64,000 bases of DNA from Chitinophaga pinensis (GCA_945872815.1 CAMCAY010000003.1:33535-97534); one strand, 5' to 3'; counted from the first letter of the stretch, positions 51,321 to 61,387 are shown. Notes: a model not told the origin generated them from the letters alone. Program-made: numbers and translations.

Positions 51321-51970
51321 TGAATTTATATGATATAGAAGACTTGTTTTCTATCTTTGAATTTATAATTGGGGTTCTATGTTATCATAGAATGCGAAGT
51401 GAGTACAAAATGCTATTTTTTAATACCATGGTATCGCTTTCTCACCTATTAATTTTTCGTTTCCTGTTGGAGTTTATGAATCCAGTCAGTATTAATCTTG
51501 AATGGTATTCAATTACTCTATTTTATGGAAGTTTTCAGCTGATGTTTTTATTGATTTCTAAAAATGCTAAAAATATTAATCGTAAAATTTCTTTTTTTAT
51601 AGGAGTATTAATTTTCGGGATAATAGTTGAGATAATTTGTGTTGGGATTGACAGCTATAGAATATCTTTAGTTGAAACATTTGTTGACTTCTATTTAATG
51701 ATTATTTCTATAAATGTGTTAGTTGAAAAAATGAAGAATATTCATTTAGAAAATAAAGTTATTCTATATCTCCTTCCTGCTCAAATTCAATTATTAATTA
51801 TCGTTATCATTTACAATATTACTTTGTTGTTTACTTTTCAACATAATTCTGACATTTGGGGAAACGTTTTGGGGTACACAATATTAATATCTTCTATTAT
51901 CAATTCAATATTCACATCCATTGCTTATTTATGGTTACACAAAAAGGAGAGATTTTTAGAGCTTTCATAG
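51320..51970 (+). CDS. Multi-TM membrane protein, putative sensor partner of the downstream kinase
   Basis: Several TM segments; overlaps the downstream kinase by 40 nt. Confidence 0.75.
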   Translation: MNLYDIEDLFSIFEFIIGVLCYHRMRSEYKMLFFNTMVSLSHLLIFRFLLEFMNPVSINLEWYSITLFYGSFQLMFLLISKNAKNINRKISFFIGVLIFGIIVEIICVGIDSYRISLVETFVDFYLMIISINVLVEKMKNIHLENKVILYLLPAQIQLLIIVIIYNITLLFTFQHNSDIWGNVLGYTILISSIINSIFTSIAYLWLHKKERFLELS

Positions 51971-52677
51971 GAATTTGTTTTTTTGTTTTGTCCATTACGA
52001 TTATTTTTTTTCGAATATTTTTATTGCAGCAGAAAAAATATCGGTTACTCCAACAAGAAAAACTACATGCAGAGATGAAGGCTTCTCAAATGGAAAGAGA
52101 TGAAATTGCATCTGAATTACACAATGATATTTTACCCAATCTTGCTACTATTCATTACTGGTTGTACCAAATTGAATTAACAGATAATAGGCTTTTGATG
52201 CAATCAATCAATCTAATCAATGAAACAATTGACAAATCCAGAGGTATTATTAAAAATGCTTCCCCTGTAAGTCTATATGGCTTGAGTTTTCAAACAGCTA
52301 TTATTCAATATATTCAATCAATCAAAGAAAAAAATGATTTAGCTATTTATTTTACTGAGTTAGAAGAGATTACCTGCTCTCCTGACCAGAACAATCATAC
52401 CTTTCGAATTCTTCAAGAAATAATTTTAAATACTGTTAAACATTCAAAAGCAAAAAAAATGGAAATTGAGATTTCGAAATCAAATGATCATTTACTTATA
52501 AGAACAGCAGATGATGGCGTTGGATTTGATATAACTTCTAAAAATAGCAGTGGTTTCGGATTATTAATTATTGAGAGTAAGGTAGATTACCTTAAAGGGG
52601 TATTAAAAATAAATGAAGAAAAAAATAATAATGGAACACAATTTAATATCAGAATTCCTTTGGATTCGTTTTGTTGA
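51931..52677 (+). CDS. NarL-type sensor histidine kinase
   Basis: ASELHNDILPNLATIHYWLYQ, FRILQEIILNTVKHSKA, TADDGVGFD; likely start MVTQKGEIFRAF at 51931. Confidence 0.9.
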   Translation: MVTQKGEIFRAFIGICFFVLSITIIFFRIFLLQQKKYRLLQQEKLHAEMKASQMERDEIASELHNDILPNLATIHYWLYQIELTDNRLLMQSINLINETIDKSRGIIKNASPVSLYGLSFQTAIIQYIQSIKEKNDLAIYFTELEEITCSPDQNNHTFRILQEIILNTVKHSKAKKMEIEISKSNDHLLIRTADDGVGFDITSKNSSGFGLLIIESKVDYLKGVLKINEEKNNNGTQFNIRIPLDSFC

Positions 52678-52737
52678 TTTTAATGGTTGAATTTCTGAAA
52701 TTTGCCCTTTCTAATTAATCCACAACTGTTACAATAA

Positions 52738-53025
52738 TTAATTTATTTTTTTGTTTAGTTTAAGTTCTGTTTTTTCTGCTTCTTGTCTTTTTGCTTCTTG
52801 ACTTGCTACTTTTTTTTGAGGTATTGATTTCTCTGCTTTTATAGACTTTAAGGAAGATTTTTTCTTTTCTTTTGAAGCGGGTGTTTCATTTTCTTTCTTA
52901 ATCATGTTTTCCAATGCTTCCTTTTTTGATGCCATTTTTTTCTGCATAATGGAAGAAGGAGTTTGCGAAGACGCACTTATGAATGAGCATATAAAAAGAC
53001 CGGCAGAAAATATCAGTTGTTTCAT
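52738..53025 (-). CDS. Small secreted Lys/Glu-rich hypothetical protein
   Basis: Signal peptide then highly charged low-complexity body. Confidence 0.6.
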   Translation of the reverse strand: MKQLIFSAGLFICSFISASSQTPSSIMQKKMASKKEALENMIKKENETPASKEKKKSSLKSIKAEKSIPQKKVASQEAKRQEAEKTELKLNKKIN

Positions 53026-53133
53026 TTTGAATTTTTTAATGATGGTTTTTGTTTCAATATCAATAAAGCAAAAGTAAACAAATTGTTAGTTTAAAATTTA
53101 TTATAGAATTCAAATCTAATTAGCTAAATATAA

Positions 53134-53161
53134 AAATGGGCTGCCGATCGGCAGCCCATTT
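53134..53161 (-). terminator. 28-bp perfect palindrome AAATGGGCTGCCGATCGGCAGCCCATTT downstream of the giant gene
   Basis: Read directly; followed on the minus strand by a short T/A-rich stretch. Confidence 0.8.
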
Positions 53162-53181
53162 AATAGTTAAATTAGTATTCT

Positions 53182-56100
53182 TTATTGAATCACTACTTTT
53201 CCTGACTTTAATCTAACTCCAGCAGCATCTGTCAATTCTACAAAATAAATACCCTTTCCAAATTTCGTCATGTCAATTTCTGCTTTGCCGAAAGGTTTAT
53301 TTATATTGAATGATTGATTGTAGACCCTTGATCCTTTAGAGTCATAAATGGTTACAGAACGTGGATTTGAAACTCCATTGTATTTATCGTTATACCTGAT
53401 TTGGAAAATTCCATTGTTAGGATTTGGATAAATAAACAGATTGTAATTCAAGGAGTCCTCAATAGTAACTACATTACTTACCGCACTTTTACATCCATGT
53501 CCATCAGTTACAGTTAATGTGTAATTTCCTAAACCATTAATGTCAACATTATGTGATGCTGATGATGCATTTGAAAGGATTGCGCCGTTATAATTCCATT
53601 GATAGGTTACTTCGGGTGTACTTGCATTTGTAACAGAAGAATTCAATGTAGTTTGCAAGCCCGGGTATAAACTCGTTAAGGGCGATGCTGCGATTGATAC
53701 AGACGGTGTCGAATAAACGGTAACAGGAACTGCAATTGGATCAGAACTGCAACCCGGTGTTTGAATTACCAAAGAATAATTGGTAGTTGCTGACGGAGAA
53801 GCATAGACGCTGTGTGTCAATGTTCCGTTATAACTGTTGCTAAGACTCGCATTATTATACAATCCTGTAGAAGGGCTCCAAATTCCTACACTTGCTGCCG
53901 ATGATGCATAAGTAATCTCAATGCTCCAATCGTCCAATGTATTGATTGGTTGTGTAGGAGAGCCGGCATCTGCCCAATAATCATATAATCCCAATGTCCA
54001 TGAGCCATTTGGCGTGCTGAATAAATCACTAAAGTTAGTTACATCAGGAATATATCCGTCAGGTCCTGTTTGAACGGGATCATTTGGTGTAGTTGGGAAA
54101 GAAGGATTGGTTGGGTCATTTGCAATTGCCATAGAAGGCAAGTAAGCATCAGCAGCATAAGTTGAAGAAAAAGGATCAGTTCCATTTCCAAATGAAGCTG
54201 TTGCATTAGAGGCGAAGATAGTATTGGTTAAACCTGTTGTAACGGCTGTACCGCCAGTTCCTGACAAAACATAAGCAAGGTTTAATACTTTCCCATTTGG
54301 AGCCTTTATTGTACCAATCAAATCTCCTACCCATGTATGGGTAGCATTAATCTTTACTTTAACCGAACTTATAACAGAACCGGCAGGAATTCCAGTAACA
54401 TTTATGCTATTATTTATTCCGGCTGTTGTTCCATCATCAGGAATTGTTGTGCCTAATGCACCTGATTCAAATGTAACAGTAGTAGGTAGTACAGGTACAT
54501 ACCCGCCTATTGATAACAATGCAACATTTCCTTTGCAAATTGCAGCGGAAGCAGGATCTGCAGAACCACTAATTTTTGAAACAGTTAATTCTACAGAGTC
54601 TGAGTAAACTGTGCTTGCACAATAGAAAATAGACACCCTGAATTGACTTCCATTCATAGCATCAGCTATTGGCTGAATCTTTAATGAATCAGTATTTGCA
54701 CCACTGATGGCACCACCATCAACCAGATCTGTCCAAGGCAAAGTTGAATTTGCTCTTGTTTGCCATTGATAAATAGGACTGAAACCCGTTGATTCAACAG
54801 TAAACATTGCATTGGAACCACACAAAGATGTAACGGCTAAAGGTTGTTGAGTGATTTGAGAAGGTACACAAGTCAATATTTCCACTTTATAATCTTCGGT
54901 TTCTCCATAAGTATAGCCTAAACAAGCGTCGTTGCCAGTTAATGCCAAATTAAATCTAACTCTTACCCTCATTCTTGTTTCACCTAATAAAGCATTAGCA
55001 GGCACATTAACAGCGCCATTGATAATTGCTCCATTTGCTGAACCAAGCGCTGTAAATTCAGAAGAATCAAATGATCCACTGTGATCATAATCTACCCATA
55101 CACCAACATATTCTGTACCACCAGGACCAACTTCTACTGACATTGGAATCCTACTTCCAATCGCCAATAAACCGGTACCAACAGTAGGGTCATTCACATA
55201 ATTTGAATAACCACCTGTTGTGCAATCCGTTGTATTATTCAATGAACTTCCCATTGTTACATTCAATATCACATCATCTACTCCGCAATTGGTTGTTGAT
55301 GGAGTACAATAACACACATTCCATGGGTTTGCGAAAACCTCCACCGGAACTGATGTAACACTATTACCAGAACATGTTACTATTAATTGATACCATGTTG
55401 TGTCTGATAAAATGGTATTTAGTCTTGAAGCATTTGCACCAGCAATGTCTGAATAGGTAATTCCATCAGATGATGACTGCCATTGGAAAGTAAGACCGGA
55501 ATACATATTTGTGTTGTTAGAAATGGACAAAGTAAACATTGTGCCAGGACAAACATTCGTATCAGATGAAACCGTATTTCCTGCATCAGGTGTGCCTGAA
55601 CATGGCGTAGGAGCCATTATCATAACATTATAATCTTCTGTTTCTCCAAAAGTGTATCCAATACAAGCGGATGTGCCTACTAATGGAGTTAGCCATCTTA
55701 ATCTTACCCTCATTCTTGTTAATCCAGTTTGAGCATCTGATGGAACATCAATGTTTCCATTTAACACAACACCATTTCCACTACCAAGAGATGTAAATTC
55801 TGTGCTGTCAAATAAACCGTTGTGGTTATAATCAATCCAAGCACCTACATATTCAGTACCACCTGTACCTACTGTTACGCTGATTGGGTTTGAACTGTTT
55901 GTATATAACATGGCAGTTGCTACCGAGTCATTAGTAGTATAATCTGTATACCCGTTTGTACCGCAGTCTGAGTTGTTGTTAATTGCATCAATCGCGACAT
56001 TTGTAATGATATCATCGTCAGTACAATTTGAACTGTCAGGAATACAATAACATAGATTCCAAGGATTTGCTGTAATCATTACAGGCGTTGATGTAGCACT

Positions 56101-57828
56101 GTTTCCTGAACAAGTTGCCACTAATTGATACCAGGAAGTTTCATTTAAAATTGCAGTAAGAGCATCACTGTTTGCATTTGCTATATCAGTATAATTAATA
56201 CCATCAGAAGATGACTGCCATTGATACGAGATTTCCGAAGCAGTACTGTTTAAATCGTTAGAAATAGATAAATTGAATTCTATGCCCGGACATACCGATG
56301 AAACCGATGAAACCGTATTTCCTGGATCGGGTGTTCCAGTGCATGGAGGAGGAATATTGATGTTTATTCTGTAATCTTCAGTTTCACCAAATGTATAGCC
56401 AATGCACGCAGCAGTATCTGTTAATGCAGTGCTATATCTCAATCTTACTCTCATTCGCGTAACACCGGCCAATGCATTTGTCGGGGTATTTATAAATCCT
56501 CTGATGGTATCGCCATTGGCATTTCCTAATGAAGTGAATTCATAAGAATCAAAAACTCCATTTTGATTATAGTCTATCCAAACTGAAACATGTTCAGTTC
56601 CACCTGCTCCTACTGCAACACTCATTGGCGTTCTGGCTCCGGCCGTTAATGTTGCAGTACCAACAGAAGTGTCGTTTGTGTAATCAGTGTAACCACTGCT
56701 TGAACAATCAGATGTATTATTGATTGTATCAATGGTAACATTTAAAATCACATCGTCCAAAGTACAATCTGTAGCCGGCGGTATACAATAACAGCTGGTC
56801 GGCTGGTTCATAGAAACTTCAGTGGCTGTTGATGTATCTGAAAGGGAGGAATTTGAACAAGTAGCGATTAATCGATACCAAGTGGCTGCTGATTGAATCG
56901 CTAAATAAGAGGCCCCATTAGCGCCGCTGATATTGGTATAAGTAACATTGTCAGATGAAGATTGCCATTGATAGCTAACACCAGAACCTGCAACTGAATT
57001 AGAAATAGACAAATCAAATCCAATGCCTTCACAAACACTCAATCCAGAAGAAATGGTATTTCCCAACTCTGGAATCCCTGAACATGGAGTAGTTGCATAA
57101 TTAATTACAAAAGAAAAATCCTGAGGATCTGTACTTGTAGCATCAACCACATCAGACCAGGTATTTGCAGTAAGATCATGTTGTTTTGCATTATTACCGG
57201 TTTGTGTTGTAGTGCCAACAACGGTACTTGGAGGTGTATAATTGCTTGTCAATGCAGATGTCACACCTGTTTGCCATTCCATCCAATAAGAACCTGGATT
57301 TAATGTTACAGGAACCAACGCCTCCAACTTCCATATTTTCCTTGTGTTTCCGGGCGTTGCATTAAAAATCCTATACATGCCCGCAGAAGAACTTGATGAA
57401 AGTCTGTTGGTAGTTAAATCTCCAAATATTGGAGTTGGTGTCCCAACAGAAGGATTAGTATTGAAAATTTGCAATCTTAATTCTTGAAATGGAGAAGTTG
57501 TGCCGGTATATCCTGTAGAATAGGCATAAACTGTTATTTTTGTAACAGACCATGGGGTACCTGCAGGCACAGTAAAATTGTCCGCAATTGAAAATCCCCC
57601 TGTTATACTAGAAGAAAATCCAGCATTGCCATTACCGACTTGCACCTCACTCCATGTAAAACCTGCAGGAGCTGCTGTACCATCGCTAGATGTGGCACCC
57701 GTGCTTAGATTTCCATTTAAATACTGTTGAGCACTAACATAAACAGAACACAAAGAACATAGCATAACAACAGCAAATGTCCTTAAAGTCATTCTCCTGA
57801 TTTCCGAAAGAGTAAATTTTGATTGCAT
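53182..57828 (-). CDS. Giant secreted protein with GEVED repeats, P/homoB-like domain and T9SS type A sorting domain
   Basis: Three GEVED modules (YVGVWVDYDHSGSFDSSEF...GETEDYKVEI); P-domain-like VISSVKVKINATHTWVGDLIGTIKAPNGK; C-terminus NLFIYPNPNNGIFQIRY...GKGIYFVELTDAAGVRLKSGKVVIQ. Confidence 0.93.
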   Translation of the reverse strand: MQSKFTLSEIRRMTLRTFAVVMLCSLCSVYVSAQQYLNGNLSTGATSSDGTAAPAGFTWSEVQVGNGNAGFSSSITGGFSIADNFTVPAGTPWSVTKITVYAYSTGYTGTTSPFQELRLQIFNTNPSVGTPTPIFGDLTTNRLSSSSSAGMYRIFNATPGNTRKIWKLEALVPVTLNPGSYWMEWQTGVTSALTSNYTPPSTVVGTTTQTGNNAKQHDLTANTWSDVVDATSTDPQDFSFVINYATTPCSGIPELGNTISSGLSVCEGIGFDLSISNSVAGSGVSYQWQSSSDNVTYTNISGANGASYLAIQSAATWYRLIATCSNSSLSDTSTATEVSMNQPTSCYCIPPATDCTLDDVILNVTIDTINNTSDCSSSGYTDYTNDTSVGTATLTAGARTPMSVAVGAGGTEHVSVWIDYNQNGVFDSYEFTSLGNANGDTIRGFINTPTNALAGVTRMRVRLRYSTALTDTAACIGYTFGETEDYRININIPPPCTGTPDPGNTVSSVSSVCPGIEFNLSISNDLNSTASEISYQWQSSSDGINYTDIANANSDALTAILNETSWYQLVATCSGNSATSTPVMITANPWNLCYCIPDSSNCTDDDIITNVAIDAINNNSDCGTNGYTDYTTNDSVATAMLYTNSSNPISVTVGTGGTEYVGAWIDYNHNGLFDSTEFTSLGSGNGVVLNGNIDVPSDAQTGLTRMRVRLRWLTPLVGTSACIGYTFGETEDYNVMIMAPTPCSGTPDAGNTVSSDTNVCPGTMFTLSISNNTNMYSGLTFQWQSSSDGITYSDIAGANASRLNTILSDTTWYQLIVTCSGNSVTSVPVEVFANPWNVCYCTPSTTNCGVDDVILNVTMGSSLNNTTDCTTGGYSNYVNDPTVGTGLLAIGSRIPMSVEVGPGGTEYVGVWVDYDHSGSFDSSEFTALGSANGAIINGAVNVPANALLGETRMRVRVRFNLALTGNDACLGYTYGETEDYKVEILTCVPSQITQQPLAVTSLCGSNAMFTVESTGFSPIYQWQTRANSTLPWTDLVDGGAISGANTDSLKIQPIADAMNGSQFRVSIFYCASTVYSDSVELTVSKISGSADPASAAICKGNVALLSIGGYVPVLPTTVTFESGALGTTIPDDGTTAGINNSINVTGIPAGSVISSVKVKINATHTWVGDLIGTIKAPNGKVLNLAYVLSGTGGTAVTTGLTNTIFASNATASFGNGTDPFSSTYAADAYLPSMAIANDPTNPSFPTTPNDPVQTGPDGYIPDVTNFSDLFSTPNGSWTLGLYDYWADAGSPTQPINTLDDWSIEITYASSAASVGIWSPSTGLYNNASLSNSYNGTLTHSVYASPSATTNYSLVIQTPGCSSDPIAVPVTVYSTPSVSIAASPLTSLYPGLQTTLNSSVTNASTPEVTYQWNYNGAILSNASSASHNVDINGLGNYTLTVTDGHGCKSAVSNVVTIEDSLNYNLFIYPNPNNGIFQIRYNDKYNGVSNPRSVTIYDSKGSRVYNQSFNINKPFGKAEIDMTKFGKGIYFVELTDAAGVRLKSGKVVIQ
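54880..57095 (-). repeat. Three tandem Ig-like + GEVED coding units, about 735-745 bp period
   Basis: PCSGIPELGNTISSG / PCTGTPDPGNTVSSV / PCSGTPDAGNTVSSD each followed by the same domain order; boundaries approximate. Confidence 0.85.
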
Positions 57829-58033
57829 AAATTTGGTTTAGTTTTACAAATCTTTTTCAGTACAAAACTTATGTTTAGCCTAAAAAAATCAATGTAATTT
57901 ACATTTTATTATATGTTTAACAAATTATTTTTCCGCAATAATTTATTTAAACAAAGCGCTCTTTTTTTTAATGATATTAATCATGATTCAGTTTATTTAC
58001 ATTTAATCTTATTCGTGTTGTAATTTTAAACTT

Positions 58034-58756
58034 ATGACCAATCGAAAAAGCAAAACATCTATAAAATCGTTGTTATTATCTGTTATTGGTATTGTGACCT
58101 ACCCTTTCATTAATATTTTTAATTCAATAAAAATTAATGATACCAATCATCTTGATAATTTACCTAATAGGAACGTTTTATTTGTAAGTAATCATCAAAC
58201 ATACTTTTGGGATGTCATCACTCTATATCATATTTTCAGTGCTCACTCATGGGGTAAAAAGAAAAAACTAGGGTTTCCTTATTATTTGATTAGGCCCTAT
58301 ACAGAAATAAATTATGTTGCTGCTAGTAAAACAATGAACAGTTCGTTTGTTGCAAAATTGTTTGCATTGGCTGGTGCAATAACAGTTAAGAGAACTTGGA
58401 ACAATTCATCCGGCGAAAGTCTTAGCGGACTTGATGTTGGAGATACCAGAAATATTTCCAGAGCCCTTGAAAACAATTGGATGATTACATTTCCTCAAGG
58501 TACCACTTCACCGTATGCTCCCGGAAGAAAAGGTACTGGTTTTATCATAAAACAAAATAAGCCTATTGTGATTCCGGTAGTAATTAAAGGGTTTTCAAAT
58601 ACTTTTTCTAAAAAGGGGATGGGTGTTAAGCGAATTAATTCAAAATTGGAAGTTACTTTTAAAGCCCCACTCAATATCGATTACAATTCTTCTTCAGATG
58701 AAATTTTACATCTTGTGATGGATGCAATTGAACAAAGTGAAAAATTCAATATTTGA
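58034..58756 (+). CDS. 1-acyl-sn-glycerol-3-phosphate acyltransferase family protein
   Basis: VSNHQTYFWD (NHxxxxD) and FPQGTTS. Confidence 0.88.
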   Translation: MTNRKSKTSIKSLLLSVIGIVTYPFINIFNSIKINDTNHLDNLPNRNVLFVSNHQTYFWDVITLYHIFSAHSWGKKKKLGFPYYLIRPYTEINYVAASKTMNSSFVAKLFALAGAITVKRTWNNSSGESLSGLDVGDTRNISRALENNWMITFPQGTTSPYAPGRKGTGFIIKQNKPIVIPVVIKGFSNTFSKKGMGVKRINSKLEVTFKAPLNIDYNSSSDEILHLVMDAIEQSEKFNI

Positions 58757-58790
58757 TTTCTGGCAATCGAATCGATTGTATGGCATATAC

Positions 58791-58798
58791 TATCTTTG
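58791..58798 (+). promoter_or_regulatory. Bacteroidota -7 element TATCTTTG
   Basis: TAnnTTTG, 12 nt before the ATG at 58811. Confidence 0.6.
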
Positions 58799-58810
58799 CA
58801 AAAAAAACTC

Positions 58811-59320
58811 ATGGAAAAAAAATCATCTGATTCATTGGTGATAATGACAGAATTGGTATTGCCAAATGATACAAACAATTTTGGAAACTTAATGGGTGGT
58901 CGTTTGATGTATTGGATGGATATTGCCGCCGCACTGGCAGCAATGAAACATTGTGCTTCACCTGTTGTAACCGCCTCAGTTGATAATATTTCATTTGAAA
59001 GCCCCATAAAAATTGGCAATGTGGTTCATATACAAGCAAAAGTTACCCGATCATTCAATAGCAGTATGGAGGTGCACATGAAAGTTTGGGGAGAAGATGC
59101 CATACAGCAATACAAATACAAAAGCAATGAAGCATATTATACTTTTGTTGCGTTAGATCCCAATGGAAAACCAAGAGCAGTGAATAAAGTGATTCCCGAA
59201 ACAGAAGAGGAGAAAAAATTGTTTGATGGAGCACTTAGAAGAAGACAACTTAGACTGATACTCGGCGGGAAGTTGAAGCCCGAAGATGCCCCTGAATTAA
59301 AGGCCTTGTTTGTGAATTAA
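58811..59320 (+). CDS. Acyl-CoA thioesterase (hotdog fold)
   Basis: LPNDTNNFGNLMGGRLMYWMDIAAALAAMKH; ATG at 58811 rather than the TTG at 58796, which lies inside the promoter motif. Confidence 0.92.
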   Translation: MEKKSSDSLVIMTELVLPNDTNNFGNLMGGRLMYWMDIAAALAAMKHCASPVVTASVDNISFESPIKIGNVVHIQAKVTRSFNSSMEVHMKVWGEDAIQQYKYKSNEAYYTFVALDPNGKPRAVNKVIPETEEEKKLFDGALRRRQLRLILGGKLKPEDAPELKALFVN

Positions 59321-59379
59321 TTTAAAATGTTCATTGTTTAAATTCAGGACTTTAATACAATAAAATCAATCTAAAATAG

Positions 59380-60618
59380 ATGAATAACCAACTTTTAATA
59401 TCGTTTGAAAACAGTGAATTTGCCTTTGCATATAAAACAAATAACGAACTGAAAAAAGCCCATTTTTTATTTTCTGTGATGGGTAAACCTTTTTTGGTAA
59501 AGCTTGGATTGGCTGTTATTCCAATCCTTATCAAATGGAGAATTCCATTCATTAAAACAATCATTAAAAGTACCATTTTTAATCAGTTTGTTGGAGGAGA
59601 ATCTCTTGAACAAACTACCCATGTAGTAAATAAACTAGAATCTCACAACGTAAATGTAATCCTAGATTATGGTGTGGAGGGGGTTGAAGGAGAGGGCTCA
59701 TTCGATGCAGCTACAGATGAATTTATTAAAGTAATCAATTTTGCATCAACGCAATCTAACATACCTTATATCAGTATAAAGGTTACCGGCATTTCAAGGT
59801 TTGGGCTTTTGGAAAAAATCAACTCCTTAATGTTGCAGCACGAAAATGAATCCATTTATGTAAGTTATGAGGTTGCCATTGATAAACTTTCTGATTTTGA
59901 AAAATCTGAATGGGAAAAAGTAAAAGGCCGTTTAAAGAAAATCTGTGAAAATGCAGAGCAAAAAAAAGTAGCCGTTTTGGTTGATGCAGAAGAATCCTGG
60001 ATCCAGGAACCTGTAGACGTACTTACGATGATGATGATGAAAGACTATAATAAAAATAACAAGATAGTCTACAATACTTTTCAATTATATAGGCACGATC
60101 GGTTGTCATTTCTGCATTACTCTTTTGAAATTGCGAAACAGAGCAACTTTATTCTAGGGGCAAAATTGGTTCGCGGAGCTTATATGGAAAAGGAAAGAAA
60201 CAGAGCACTTGAAATGGGTTATCTATCTCCCATACAACTAAGTAAAGAAAATACAGACAAGGATTATGACAGCGCTATTGAATTTTGTATTGCAAACCTT
60301 GATAAAATAGCTATAATCGTCGCATCTCATAATGGAAACAGCAACTTGCTTGCTGCAAATCTTTTGTTTCAAAAAGGACTTCCATTGAATCATCAAAACA
60401 TCCATTTTTCGCAATTATATGGAATGAGTGACGATATCACATTCAATCTTGCAAAGCATGGGTTCAGTGTAAGCAAGTATCTTCCATTCGGGCCAATAAA
60501 AGACGTAATTCCATATCTGATGAGAAGAGCCGAGGAGAACACTTCGGTTGCAGGACAAACCGGACGGGAGCTTGCGTTGTTAAAAAAAGAAATGAAAAGA
60601 AGAAAAGACAGAGGTTGA
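59380..60618 (+). CDS. Proline dehydrogenase family protein
   Basis: ILDYGVEG, VRGAYMEKERNRA, ASHNGNSN, YLPFGPIKDVIPYLMRRAEEN. Confidence 0.93.
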   Translation: MNNQLLISFENSEFAFAYKTNNELKKAHFLFSVMGKPFLVKLGLAVIPILIKWRIPFIKTIIKSTIFNQFVGGESLEQTTHVVNKLESHNVNVILDYGVEGVEGEGSFDAATDEFIKVINFASTQSNIPYISIKVTGISRFGLLEKINSLMLQHENESIYVSYEVAIDKLSDFEKSEWEKVKGRLKKICENAEQKKVAVLVDAEESWIQEPVDVLTMMMMKDYNKNNKIVYNTFQLYRHDRLSFLHYSFEIAKQSNFILGAKLVRGAYMEKERNRALEMGYLSPIQLSKENTDKDYDSAIEFCIANLDKIAIIVASHNGNSNLLAANLLFQKGLPLNHQNIHFSQLYGMSDDITFNLAKHGFSVSKYLPFGPIKDVIPYLMRRAEENTSVAGQTGRELALLKKEMKRRKDRG

Positions 60619-60624
60619 ATTTAT

Positions 60625-61140
60625 TTATCTAACACCCAACTCAATTACTTCACAATTTCTGATGTCATTCCCATCTATTACAAATCGTATGATTGTTCTA
60701 ACCTTTTGCCAGCCTTGTTTTCCGGCTGCACCCGGATTCATGTGAAGACATTGAATCGAATCATCGTACATAATTTTCAAAATATGTGAATGCCCGCTGA
60801 CAAACAGCTTTACTTTTTGGACAATCAACTCTGATCGAACCCCCGGAGAATACCTGCCCGGATAACCACCAATATGCTGCATCATGACTTTCACTTTTTC
60901 ACAATTAAAAACAATTCTTTCCGGAAATTCTTTTCTTATGCTGATGCTATCAACATTGCCATATACACCTCGGATAATTATTTTTTTGGAAGACTTTTCA
61001 AACTCGAATTTTAGTTTGTCTATTAGCTCAATTGATCCAAAATCACCGGCATGCCATATTTCGTCACAGTCTTTCAGGTAATCAAAAATCAAGTTATCCA
61101 AGTATCCGTGCGTATCTGATATCAATCCTATGGTAGTCAA
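60625..61140 (-). CDS. Metallophosphoesterase (YfcE/MJ0936-like)
   Basis: IGLISDTHGYLD, WHAGDFGS, GNVDS, VSGHSH. Confidence 0.92.
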   Translation of the reverse strand: MTTIGLISDTHGYLDNLIFDYLKDCDEIWHAGDFGSIELIDKLKFEFEKSSKKIIIRGVYGNVDSISIRKEFPERIVFNCEKVKVMMQHIGGYPGRYSPGVRSELIVQKVKLFVSGHSHILKIMYDDSIQCLHMNPGAAGKQGWQKVRTIIRFVIDGNDIRNCEVIELGVR

Positions 61141-61387
61141 ATTTTTTTAAGAATTTTAGATGCTGAGTGATAATTACCTTAATTTTGAATGAAAGATAAT
61201 TCGCTTTTCTCATTTAACGAAAAGATTTCAAATTGACTTTTTTTAGAAATTTCACATACCACATCGATAAACGCATCTGGAAATATTATTTTTTAGTGCT
61301 TGCATTGTGTAAAGGGTATTTTTTCAAAAATTAACTTCACTTTTTACAACTCACTTTTTATTTTTCATTTTTGAATTTTTAATTTTT

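Noticed and set aside
54404-54607. 67-aa plus-strand ORF
   Set aside because: Antisense to the giant GEVED protein; shadow ORF
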